Position numbers and translations under genes: made by a program. This document shows positions 24,501-35,492 of a DNA stretch of 64,000 nucleotides, piece by piece (within the stretch, counting starts at the first letter, position 1; each line of letters begins with the position of its first letter). Origin of the DNA: Haliclona indistincta (lineage: Eukaryota; Porifera; Demospongiae; Haplosclerida; Chalinidae); NCBI GenBank assembly GCA_964017065.1, contig OZ024783.1, positions 1,738,134 to 1,802,133 of the forward strand. Reading direction: 5' to 3'. A model generated the notes under the pieces. The model worked only from the letters and a program-made list of their open reading frames with translations. It was not told the DNA's origin and did not search any database.

Positions 24501-25214
24501 TTTCATATCTTTGTCTGAAATATTGCCATTGTTTATGAACTTGCTATTCAGGATAGTATAGTTGGTGATAGTTTTAAGATTATCTGTTTTATAAAAGATC
24601 ACTTGTAAACCACCACCACCAAACCAATGAGATCGAGAGACAGTGTTGTTGATGAAACGAGAGTCAACTACTTGTACTGTTGATCCTGTGTTGATGAACG
24701 TAAGGCCTTGACTGATGCTTCTGGACACTACAATGCACGATACGTTGACTCGATTGCAGTTAATAATTTGGATTGCTGTGCCATTGCCAGTGAGAAAATT
24801 CAGATTGTTGGGGCTAAAGATGGAAGCTCCACAGTGACTGATAGTGAAACTCTTAAGGGTGATAACTGCAGAGTGATCAAAGACTATTCCGGTATCAAAG
24901 GTGCTAGAACTATTGCAGGTGATTTCTGTCATTGAGTTGTCTTCTTTCCCAGTTATAGTAATGTTCTCTACTCCACTGAAATTGGCTACTCCTAGAAGAG
25001 TGTAGTTAGTGTCATTAATCATAATGACAATGTTATTGAGCTTGTCACTAGTCACATGTTGAGAGACATTGACCAGAGATCGACAGGAGACCAGTGGGCT
25101 GTGTCGCTCAAGACAAGATGGAGTGTCACTTCCCTTCTCTGAGATGAAGATCTCTCTGACAGAGACACACTGACAGCTCCAGTAGAAAAGACACAGTAGT
25201 AACAAAAATTGCAT
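21504..25214 (-). CDS. Secreted beta-helix protein with polytopic membrane C-terminus
   Basis: Single open frame of 1236 aa from the ATG at 25214. That start is chosen because MQFLLLLCLFYWSCQC is a clear signal peptide and a candidate 3' splice site (ggttgcag) lies just upstream. The open frame could begin at 25244. Residues about 30-600 carry repeats of the type NNT(A/V)...GGG/GGA (for example NNTASSGGG, GYKGGAIVL), as in polymorphic-membrane-protein and right-handed parallel beta-helix folds, with many N-glycosylation sites. A Cys-rich module follows (CGPGFEFHNESLKC to GRLCGRCDD), then about 8-9 hydrophobic segments (for example LPVTIIFLIILLF, LLFITIASIIV, LIIVQLILITISIG). The short cytoplasmic tail ends in YRTF. 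By architecture it is a large surface protein with an extracellular beta-helix. The function is unknown; transport, sensing or adhesion are all possible. It lies 510 bp downstream of receptor F on the same strand. Confidence 0.88.
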   Translation of the reverse strand: MQFLLLLCLFYWSCQCVSVREIFISEKGSDTPSCLERHSPLVSCRSLVNVSQHVTSDKLNNIVIMINDTNYTLLGVANFSGVENITITGKEDNSMTEITCNSSSTFDTGIVFDHSAVITLKSFTISHCGASIFSPNNLNFLTGNGTAIQIINCNRVNVSCIVVSRSISQGLTFINTGSTVQVVDSRFINNTVSRSHWFGGGGLQVIFYKTDNLKTITNYTILNSKFINNGNISDKDMKRNIAETLLCERGGAIRIVLLDHFFRDCSIMLKNNTLEGNHAVFGGGAFVHVTRSTSNSKIKILNNSFLSNTVLVSGGGLEISYVAYGHTVPVNNTCSIINSSFINNTASSGGGLFTYSSSIRHHINHTDQYNKLSCKNCLFEGNSAPCGAAVSVTCGLFSKKGTKSINRVFFNECIFKNNMVITKSNVDSNGAFFISKVGVTFTGTTDFTGNDGTALYLDSNDDLKTVATFNAGSRVYFRRNTGYKGGAIVLSGNSALYIHCDDYSSFYFLSNTATMFSGAICALTNRIIFETPNIYEKTCFLTLQEHWPKNVSFYFHNNSASIGYSDVYTTSIEPCYNSCNRTIKDSNASHFFETKCLGNFNFTGSRKNVATSPKNYTIQFEGVVFPGIENSLKLVQYDEFGDDVSQLFPFIARVQSSRENAKVAYYHNNSIMVVGFPGDEGELLLESSTYTLTARFNLSFCGPGFEFHNESLKCTCSKNYKSIQCENKSAAIASNYWAGYINDTTPDHLLTGLCVTELCNPDNCYGQPTCSLPPMADEQALEKQICGDSRHGRLCGRCDDNTSVYYHSASYTCGNNTSCSYGIPIYIVSELLPVTIIFLIILLFNIRITSGAVYSFVLYIQILSRINITAFKTIHIEDRFTQYAVDFFQIVIGVFSFEIRSGGFCIFQTNTIMNLLMIQYATLAYAFFLVLGTILFMRIHSCYSCVKLCRRCGRRNIRGSIVDGLSAFLVLCYFQCAAITSCILTPSYIYKYHEWYTTAPMFDGELDYLKGDHLWYAMPAFLCIIFILIPPPTILILEPILTKLFSMDCFTSTPPKWYYDKLRMKLMPFLDSFQACFKDRHRYFAGLYFLYRLLFITIASIIVQGPQYYYGLVISLFMFIVPLHAFIQPYKKKWHELLEMSLFIIIISLLMITLYNFAFNRSNGTRLIIVQLILITISIGCMMVYIAIKIYQKLSALKMKNETSASRECIDVSDSLPYRLLNNDNNENENNSYRTF

Positions 25215-25723
25215 TTTGAACTTTCTGTGTCTGCAACCGACCAATGCAATTGTATTTATTATCTCACTATAGATTTATAGAATAATCTTATTTTCAAACA
25301 TTGACTATTATTGTACTATTATGATAGGCACAATACATAGTACATTCGGAACATTTCCTGCCAGCAGCTGTATTCAGCCAAGAATTTAAATCATTGTGAA
25401 CTTGATCAAAAGAATGTATAATAAAAGCACTTACATGAATGGACTGCTATTGACAACGATGAAGACAAACGTAAAACTTGCTTGAATGAAAGATGTTGTA
25501 AACGCTCAAATTATCCTACAGCTGCTCAAGCTTGACAGCAACTTCACTGTTATTAAATTACACTTACAACTAACTGAACTCTCCACCTTCATCTTTAGTG
25601 GAGAAAATATTTTTGAAAGCAACTCTACACTGAACATAAACATAGTAACATTATTTTGTGGGATTAGAATAATAAGACATCGCCTGTGAAAAGATAATGC
25701 AATGATCAAGCTACTGTCTTCAT
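25215..25723 (-). promoter_or_regulatory. Spacer between receptor F and beta-helix gene, candidate 5' UTR intron
   Basis: On the minus strand, a consensus donor (cat|gtaagtg near 25434) and an acceptor (ggttgcag near 25228) could remove a ~205-bp intron from the 5' UTR. The same spacer recurs at 32540-32883, 53066-53616 and 57764-58324, so it belongs to the duplicated receptor/beta-helix unit. Some copies retain a piece resembling a receptor TM4 exon (GFLVNTE, at 53440-53475). The promoter itself was not identified. Confidence 0.45.
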
Positions 25724-28700
25724 TCACACTATGGTCTCTTTAGTAGAGTCACCTAGCTGCAAGAATAATAACAGTGAGACATTAAAATAATGTGCGCTCT
25801 GTTAGCTCACTGAGGCTTTTTTGGTGGGAAGAGGTTCACTGGAAACAAGATTCTTGACAGATGACTTGTTTGATTGTGAATGCGACCATTTCTTTCTCCA
25901 CCAGTTGATGTAAGCGTCTCTTACCTATTTCACAAACAAAAAATATACTAACAGCTTCATTAGTTGATGGCACTAACTGGTTTAGAGAGAGGAACCAACA
26001 AGGTGAATATAATGATTCCTTGACAAGAAATGAAACCGTCCATGATGAATGAGATAATATGAAGATCAGTTAGATGAGTAAAAATTAAATGACCAATCCA
26101 CGATATGCCCGTTACAATTATCAGTGATATGGTTACTTTTAACCAGCGTCTACACGAGAATACAACTTATCACACAGCAATGCAACTTATCAAACAGCAG
26201 CGTTACTTTGTTGTGTTTCTTTTTTCTTGTTTCTTCAGATGACGACACATGATAGCAAGAGCCATAACCAGGAACCCAAAATTGACCTACATTTTGTGCA
26301 ATACAAATACCACTGATGTAGAATACACTCACAAGAATGATAACAAAAGCAGGAGCGATGAGTGCCCAAATATAGTTAGTATCATATCTCAACCAACACC
26401 TATGATACACTGTATATTACACTTTCAAGCTTTTTGGATCTCTTACTCATATAATTGACCGGTTATAGCATCCCGACGTCCATAATGGCTTCCAACTATG
26501 TGTTCAGTGTTGACTAAGAACCCAAGAGGTACCACTAGAATCATGTATAACAATGGTACACCTATGCGAAGCATAAAGTAGTTGTAGATAAGTAACACTT
26601 CACCTACCATAGCTTGCTATGGTGAAGAAAGCAATGTAGCGTTTGTGATGTGTGACGAAAACTTTAACTAGCATGACGTACAAGACCACACCCTCCATTA
26701 GCATCCACATGCACATCACTAGTATCAGATAGTGCAGCAACACAGCAATGGCTAAGCAGACAGCCTGTATGGTGCATTAGAGTGGATGGACAATAAAAGG
26801 ACTCTCTTTACCTCATTCTCAGTTTGATCTATCCCCACAATGTACGCAAGCTGGGCAGTGAACATACTACCACACAACATACAGTGAATGTAGTTACGCA
26901 TGTTCCACAGAGACCTGTAGTGAGTGAATTGATACAGATGCAGTCAAATTGACTCAATTAAATTGCAAGTCAGTGCAAGCATGCAAAGCAAATGTCAGTA
27001 GCTATAGTACGGGAGTAGCATATACATAAATCTAAGGATTGTACATAATTCTAGTGAGAGCGAAACTTATGATCACTCAAGAATGCACATTTAAAGCTTG
27101 CTCATGCATTCCATGTAAAAGCACAATAATAAATGCTACATGGCTGATTTATTTTACTCACTACAAATCTGTGGTAACAAAATTAATGACCCGTTAAAGC
27201 AGCAATACTATTTTTGCCACGTAATATAGGTTTTACTGACCTCTGTAATGCGAATGTGAGAATAGTAGCCAACAGAAACACCAGCGAAAAGGACACAAGT
27301 ACACGCAAAAGAACTAATTCAAGATCTATTTGAGGAGACTGCATGGAGACAGTGTGAATAATAATTATAATTATTAACCCTTGGCACATGCACGAGGTTT
27401 ACGGTACTTGGTTTGTCATTAACCCTCGGCGCATGCACGAGGGTTACGGTACTTGGTTTGTCGATCATTCATTCGTTCATTCTGTCCAATGAGCTGCAGA
27501 GACCATTGCTCAATTCTGAAACTCAATAAAGGTATGAACAGGCTTAGCGTGACAATGGCTTGCAATGTGACTCGTGAATTTTGCTAAAGTGCTTTCGTTC
27601 TCGGGTTATGGCTGGCTCGCCTTGACGGCCGTCTTTGACCTCTCTGACAACAAAAGCGCCCATAGTTGACTACTTAGGTACTTGTAGATTCCATCTAAAC
27701 TGCAGGACAGCTCTTGGGGGGTGCATAGACATCTCAAGAAAAAGCCTATCAAAGCCGCTACCTACTCAGTGTTCACGGTCACGCCTACTTGACACGCACC
27801 TTGTACTTGTGGTCAGCACTTCGCTGTCTTCTGGTTAGCAGTGTAGTTTCAATAGCAAGCAGGTTGGCTTTAGCTGCAAAGCTCCTTTTGCAAACCATAA
27901 CTAAGGAGCTAACTCTACAATGTGCAACACGCCGAGGGTTTTGTGAAATCTGTTCATTCATTCATTCAGTCCATCGAGCTGCAGAGACGATCGCTCACTA
28001 CTTCTGAAACTTGGTAAAGGTATCAACAGCCTTAGCATGACAATATGGCTTGCAATGTGATTCGTGGATTTTGCTAAAGTGCTTTCGTTCTCGAGTTATG
28101 GCTGGCTCACCTTGACGGCCATCTATGACCTCTCTGACTATACAAAAGCGCCCATGGTTGACTACCTAGGTACTTGTAGAATTCATCTAAACTGCAGGAC
28201 ACCTCTGAGGGTGCGTAGACATCTCAAGAAAAGCTAACAAAGCCTGAGTGGCTACCTACTCACGTCTTCATGGTCACGAACACATGACACACCTTGTGGT
28301 CAGCACTTTGCTGTCTTCTGGTTAGCAGTGCAATTTCAATAGCAAGCAGGTTGGCCGCTTTAGCTGTAAAGCTCCTTCTGCAAATTGTAACTAAGGAACT
28401 AACTCTACAATGTGCAACGCGCTGAGGGTTTTGTGAACTTTGTTCATTTAGTTATAATTATTATATGTACCGTATCTGGTCCAGGAATAAGAACACCAAA
28501 GTGTGTGAGATGGTTACACGAGCACACCACAGAACCATTCTCAAAATGTATTGTACTGCATCCACTATCATTCCAAAAGTCAGCACCAACTCTTGTCCTA
28601 AGAGATCGTAAAAGTATCACTTAAAATTGTTGGTAGACTCACTGCAAATTGGCAAACACACATTTGGTATTATTGGTTGTGCTTAAAGACAAGTTGAAGA

Positions 28701-30833
28701 AAATGGTCACGTTCTCTGTTATATTGATGGTTTCGCATCCGATGTTGCAATTCAGTACAGAAGAAATAACTGAAGAAACTGGCCTATAAAAAATTAGCGC
28801 ATGACAAAGTTAGTAACGCTCTTCATTATCAGCAAGCTTACTGTTGAGCTCCCTCAGGTAGTAGATTAGAGATGTTCTCAAAATAGTAAGATGCAACAAA
28901 TGCTTTAAGAAAAAGATATTGCACAAAAACCCACACTGTTATGATACCTGATTCAGTGATATCTTCAAATACTACTCCCGGCAATGTAATATAGTTGTTG
29001 TCAACTTGTATACCAGTGACACGCCCACTACCAGGAAACACTTCCCTTATCCTCACTCCTATAAAGGATATTCTAGTCATAACACATAGATTCACTATAA
29101 CTGTATACATACGTATTAAATCATTTTTTGAGCTAACAGTTCTGTTCAGTCTGAGATTAAGAGCCACATTATCAAGTAGAGACAGAAATGAAGAATCAGA
29201 AACATTTGCCTAAAGATTTATCAAAACAATTATTAAAACAGAAGTATCTGCTAATCTGTTCACAATTACGCATAAACTATTAACTTTAGCAAGCTGTATA
29301 CAAATTATATTATTTTCTTCCTCCAATGTAAATGACGTATTTCCCAGACACAAGTTCAATGACCAGTAACAGACCTTTGCACTATCACTACTTAGCCAAA
29401 TACCAACCGCACCATACTTGCCTTGTCTGGTATTTCTTCAACAATGTTTAGAACAAACTGGAATATACAATAGAGTATTATGATGTTTAAACAAGAAGGT
29501 GTGAGGCTATACCTGTAGAAATGTATCTGTTATTCCTTGTGTTGTGTTGAGTTGTTGCTGCATAGCTCTTATCAGGAGATCTAATCGCTGAGTAATGGTG
29601 GTAGTGTTTGGTAGTAGCTGACTTAGAATCATGAGACTATCTTCAGGTAGAGATGATTCAAGCTAAAATGCATGCAGGAACACAATGACACTCGGCTTTA
29701 TTGTCTCCATACCAGTTCCTCTACTAGTTGTAGTGATGGATGACAATGAACTTGTCCCCACTCTCCATTGCAGTGACACACTCTGGTAGCTGTAATGTTG
29801 CATGCATGTAGAAACAAAACAACTTAGCAAAACGTAAACGTCACAGCAATATAAAGCATAATGCACATACCATGTGTTGCCAATGAAAACAACATAACTA
29901 AATAGCAATACTAAATCTATAAACAGTCAATAACCGTTTGCATTGGAGAGTGAAGGGCAACTCTGAACATCACTTTTTCTGCTAATACTGCACTTTGGAG
30001 CTTCTTTCCAAGCACCACCAACAGCTGTGAACTTAGTGTCTATGATAAATTATGAATGTGTACATAGCAACAACTTGAAAACATAGAAAGCTATTTGCTA
30101 AATTCATACCTGAAATCATGTTACAATTTATCATAGAAACTTGAGGATTGATAGAAATATTAAGAACAGTTGAATTGTCGCACAAAGGTAGGTCGTGATG
30201 ATCAACACTTAGTAGTGATCCATTCCGACTTACATGTATAAGTGCAGAGTAGAATGTATTATTGTCACTACTTGAGGCACAAAGCTGAGTGATGTTGCTG
30301 CCACACCAGAAACTTCCATCTCTCCATTGATTGAATATAACGTTACCAATAACACCAGTAGCACTTTCAACAGTTAAACAATGGCAGTGATCAGCAGGAG
30401 ACAGATCAATCCTGAACTGATAGTGTGGGTTAGCTACTGTGTCGAGAATGGTTCCATTAAATATTGTAGACAATGAAAATGTCAAGTTATGAGCTGAAAT
30501 GCAGTTGTCTAAAGAATATAAAAGAATCAGTTAACATTCATTTAATTTCACTATACTGACTTAGTGACCTGATACTGGAATCCATTGGGTATACTTTCTT
30601 ACTGGCAGCACACTTCCCAGTCGTGTGCTCACTCTGACAGCAGGATGGGAGCCATTGCATTCTACTCCATCCACGAAGACAATATTTAGACTGAATCTAT
30701 TGAATAAACAGAGTCCTGCCATGTAAGCAATGATATTGCATGCATACAATACTCACGAATCTTGAGCATCAGTAAACCAGGCTGAAAGCTCGAAACAGAA
30801 TAAGAAGACCAGGGAGAGGTGTCTTTTCGCCAT
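25724..30833 (-). CDS. Adhesion GPCR gene F, apparently intact, PDZ-like C-terminus
   Basis: Exon 1 (30757-30833) begins MAKRHLSLVFLFCFELS. Exon 2 is 30569-30696, exon 3 30110-30508, type II exon 4 29935-30039, exon 5 29713-29789, exon 6 29513-29662, exon 7 29422-29457 with a GC donor. Then GAIN-like exons (about 28640-29215), GPS near 28460-28600 (KCVFANLQ, then CSCNHLTHFGVL), TM1 near 27240-27350, TM2-TM4 about 26460-26920, TM5-TM7 about 25980-26400, a tail exon VRDAYINWWRKKW near 25802-25925, and last exon 25724-25756 giving LGDSTKETIV. Exon lengths agree in phase with gene B up to exon 7. The final -T-I-V fits a class I PDZ ligand. Family role: autoproteolysed surface receptor. The ligand is unknown. 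Confidence 0.83.
27400..28440. repeat. Diverged ~0.5-kb tandem duplication in the GPS-TM1 intron of F
   Basis: Two copies (about 27430-27945 and 27955-28440) share landmarks in the same order: a CAATG/cgatcgctc start, cttgcaatgtga, ttttgctaaagtgctttcg, ctgtcttctggttagcag and aactctacaatgtgcaac. A ~60-bp piece (agtttacggtacttggtttgtc type) is also repeated at 27390-27460. No coding role is recognised. It lengthens an intron that is short in B, C and H. Confidence 0.75.
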
Positions 30834-32540
30834 TACCAGCGTTCTTGGTGGGGATGGACTAAGTTCAGGGAGTGCACTTGTCACGTGATCTCACCCACGT
30901 TGCTTGAAAATTTGGCGGGAGCGCGAAACCAACTGTAGATTTGATAGTTGTGTACGTTCAATAAGCGAATAAGCACGATCGACCAAGCACCCAACTGGAC
31001 TGTACTATGAGGGACTGGTAGAGGAAGTAGACACGCTTCTAGAAATGCACAAGCTTAGTACTAGCTGTAACACGTATACCGGGCGGCACACGGCGATCAA
31101 GAAGACAGGAAAATATTTATTATGACCAGGATGCAAGGTGAATATAACAATTACCAGCTCAATCTACTACCATCATGTTACCTGATGAGAAAGCCAGCAA
31201 GGAATTTCAGAACAAGGAGGAGAAGACGACAATGTTAGAAATATATTCATTATAGACATGTTCACGATGACTCCAGTCTCTTTGCTGGCTTTCTTTGAAT
31301 AGGTACAGTTGTATCTCAAACTGTAAGTGATTCATCACCAGCGCCAAACCACAACTCTGTAGTGCGGTTGTATGGAAGAAGAAAGGAGGGAAGAGAGAGG
31401 TGTCGTTTGATGTGATTCCATTCTCTGTAGAAGAGAAAGAATAATGGACTGTCACCAAAATACTATGAAAAATCACACACCTCCACACAAAAGAGGCTAT
31501 GACTACAGGGTACATGTACAATTGGGTGTCAGGCAAAGATACACATCAAGAAATACACACAATATCCTGAATTTGCAGTATCACTAGTTCAAAAAAAGAG
31601 AGCATTGAAATCTAGCATGCAGCAGAAGAATGAAGCACCAAGGTGCAAATGCTTCGGAGGAATTTCAGGTAGCTCATTGCAGTTTAATCAATGACAGCAC
31701 TAGAATTCTGTAGCTGAGTATGACACAGTCTTGACAACAAAAGTTGTGACACAAAAAAAAACACCTTGAGCCCTAGAACTACTGATAAGCATACTAGACA
31801 TGCTCTGACTATACAAAGCTTCTGCTGCTATTAGAATTACAAGTGCTACATGTACATAATGAGAAATACAGCTGCAGCAAGACCACTCCACTCATTATTG
31901 CTGCTAGACTTAGCTGCTTATCGTTTGCAGAATATGTATGTGTAATGATGCTTGGACAATGCAGATACATAGTGGTTGCACCTAAGCAATCAGAAGCCTA
32001 GCAGTGCTGACCACATGGAATTCAGCTGGGCGTGCCTGCAAGAAGAGTGAAACCCAAGTATGTGAAGTTGCGACAGAAAGCACAGCACTACTAACTCTAG
32101 TCTAGTCTGGAGGGCACATCATTGAAACTAGGGAAAAAGAGGCAAGACAGCAAGTTTAGGAACAGGGTTGGTAAAAAGGCAGACAGGTTAAGAAAGGTAG
32201 ACATAAAGCATTAATATTTATAATACCATTGCATATTGTTTTACAAACAGGAGGCACAGAAGACACAGGACCAGAAAAACTTACAACAATCCACTGCATA
32301 CGTAAGCACAAAACATTGTAGGCTATGCCATAGACAACAAATGATTAAAATGTATCAGTTAGAAGAGGAAGATGTAACCAGTACGTTCCCTGGATGTCAA
32401 AGATCAGACTGCGGGACTTCACTTTTAAACTTTGTCTCGACAAGCCCAAGTTTGGTGGCGAGGGCGTCAAAAAGCAGTGCTGTGCCAATAGAAAATGCAG
32501 ACTGGTGGCGTCTCTCAGTCTCAACATTCTAAACATTTTC
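30834..32540. other. Intergenic region, possible unrecognised gene fragment
   Basis: Upstream flank of receptor F at the left (to about 31000). The rest is not similar to other parts of the window. Open frames on the minus strand at 31207-31536 and 32400-32530 have protein-like stretches (for example SAFSIGTALLFDALATKLG, in a frame other than the longest ORF) but no family was recognised and stops interrupt them. Near 32530 homology to the receptor/beta-helix spacer breaks, so the beta-helix gene expected downstream of G has been lost or replaced here. Confidence 0.35.
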
Positions 32541-35455
32541 GTATAATAAAAACACTTACATGAATAGACTGCTATTGACAACAATGAGGACATACTAAAA
32601 GTAAAACTTGTTTGAATGAACGCTGTTTCAAAAGTCCTACAGCTGCTATTGACAACCTCACTGTTATCAACAAGAAGCTATCAAAGTATATTTATGACTA
32701 ACTAGACTCTCCTCCTTCATTTCTTGCGGAGAAAACATTCTTTTTAGTAAAAGCCAAGAGATGCTACCATAATGTTTTTGAAAGCAATAATACACTGAAC
32801 ATAAGCAAAGTAACATTGTTAGGATTACAATAGGGCATCGCCTGAGAAAAGTTAATGCAATGATCAAAATCTATGATCTTCGTTCACACATTGTTCTCTT
32901 TAGTAGAGTCACCTAGCTGCAAGAATAATAACAGTGAGACATTATAATAATGTGTGCTCTGTTAGCTCACTGAGGCACTTTTGCTGGGAAGAGGTTCACT
33001 GGAAACAAGAATCTTGACAGATGACTTGTTTGATTGTGAATGTGACCATTTCTTTCTCCACCAGTTGATGTAAGCGTCTCTTACCTATTTCACAAACAAA
33101 AATATAAACAGCTTCAGTAGTTAATGGAACTAACTGGTTTAGAGAGAGGAACCAACAAGATGAATATAATGATGCCTTGACAACAAACGAAACCGTCCAT
33201 GATGAATGCGATAACATAAAGATCAGTTAGATGACTAAAAATCAAATGACCAATCCACGATATGCCCGTTACAACTATCAGTGATATGGTAACTTTTAGC
33301 CAGTGCCTGCACGAGAATACAAATTATCACACAGCAATATACAGCGTTACTTTGTTGTATTTCTTTTCTCTTTTTTCTTCAGATGACGACACATGATAGC
33401 AATAGCCATAATCAGGAACCCAAAATTGACCTATATATTATTTTCGCAATATAATTACCACTGATGTAGAATACACTCACGAGAATGATAAGAAAAGCGG
33501 GAGCGATGAGTGCCCAAATATAGTTAGTATCATATCTCAACCAACACCTGTGCATACACTGTATATAGTTACACTTTAAGCTTTGTGGATCTCTTACCGA
33601 AATAGTCGACCACTTATAGCATCCCGACGTCCATAATGGTTTTCAATTATATTTTCAGTGTTGACTAAGAATCCAAGAGGTACCACTAGAATCATGTGTA
33701 ACAATGGTACACCTATACGAAGCATAAAGTAATTGTAGCTAATGTAATACTTCACCTACCATAGCTTGCAATGGTGAAGAGAGCGATGTAGTGTTTGCAA
33801 TTGTGATGTGTGATAAATACTTTAACTAGAATGACATACAAGACCACACCCTCCATTAGCATCCACATACACATCACTAATATCAGATAGTGTAGCAACA
33901 CAGCAATGGCTAAACAGACAGCCTGTGTGGTGCAGTAGAGTGGATGGATAGTAGTAGGACTCTCTTTGCCTCATTTTCAGTTCTGTCTATCCCCACAATA
34001 TACGTAAGCTGAGCAGTGAACATGCTGCCACACAACATACAGTGAATGTAGTTACGTATGTTCCACAGAGACCTGTAGTCAGTGAATTAATACAGATGCC
34101 GTCAAATTAAATTGCAAGTGCAAGCACACAAAGCAAATGTCAGTAGCAAAAGTACGGGAGTAGCATACATAAATCTAAGGATTGTACGTAATTTTATTGA
34201 GAGTGGAACTTATGATCAGTCAAGAATGCACATTAAAGCTTGCTACATTATATCAAGTACATTAGCTTTGTATTCTTGATAGGTTAGTTCATAATGTAGG
34301 GTTTACTGACCTCTGTAATACGAATGTAAGAATAGTAGCCAACAGAAACACCAGCGAAATGGGCACAAGAACACGCAAAATGACTAATTCAAGATCTATT
34401 TGAGGAGACTGCATGGAGACAGTGTGAATAATGAGGAATTGAATTCATAATAATTATAATAATTATTATAGTACCATATCTGGTCCAGGAATAAGAACAC
34501 CAAAGTGTGTGAGATGGTTACACGAACACATCACAGAACCATTCTCAAAATGTATTGTACTGCAACCACTGTCGTTCCAAAAGTCAGCATCGACTCCTCT
34601 CCTAAAATTATCGTAAAAATATCACTTAAAATTGTTGGTAGACTCACTGCAAATTGGCAAACACACATTTGGTATTATTGGTTGTCCTCAAAGACAAGTT
34701 GAAGAAAATGGTCACGTTCTCTGTTATATTGATGGTTTCGCATCCGATGTTGCAATTCAGTGCAGACGAAATAACTGAAGAAACTGGCCTACAAATAAGC
34801 ACATGACAAAGTAAGTAATAATCTTCATTTCATCTGTTTCATCTAATCTTCATTTCATTTATTTCATCTGTAGCATGCTTACTGTTGAGCTCCCTCAGGC
34901 AGTAGATTAGAGATGTTCTCAAAATAATAAGATACAACAAATGCTATCAAAAAGGAAAGATATTGCACAAAAAAGCCACACTATTACAATACCTGATTCA
35001 GTGATATCTTCAAATATTTCATCAGGTAGGGATATGTAGTTGTTGTCAACTTGTATGCCAGTGACACGCCCACTACCAGGAAACACTTCTCTTATCCTCA
35101 CTCCTATACTTAACGATTATCAATAAAACAAAACGAACAACAACAACACACTTACGTATTAACTCATTTTTTGAGCTAACAGTTCTGTTTCGTCTGAGAT
35201 TAAGAGCCACATTATCCAGTAGAGACAGAAATGAAGAATCAGACACATTTTCCTAATGATTTATCAAAACAATTATTAAAGCAGAAGTATCTGCTAATCT
35301 ACACATAAACTATTAACTTTAGGGAAATTAAGTTATTTCCTTCCTCCAATAATAATTATTATAAAGGATGTATTTCCCATGCAATCATAAGTTTAATGAC
35401 ACAGAGCTTCACACTAAACGTCAAAATTTTCAACAAACAGAATCTATACAAACAG

Positions 35456-35492
35456 ACAGAAATGGAACTGAACTAGAAGAATTTGCCTGAAT
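35456..35492 (-). pseudogene. Relic of A/C-type exon 8 in receptor G
   Basis: The stretch cagaaatggaactgaactag, followed by aagaatttgcctg, matches exon 8 of A (1350-1385) and C (15620-15655), not the F-type exon 8 that G uses at 35160-35255. It marks the recombination joint between the two halves of gene G. Confidence 0.8.

Noticed and set aside
21523..24935. Plus-strand frames of 75-93 codons opposite the beta-helix gene
   Set aside because: Shadows of the 1236-aa minus-strand gene; no independent features.
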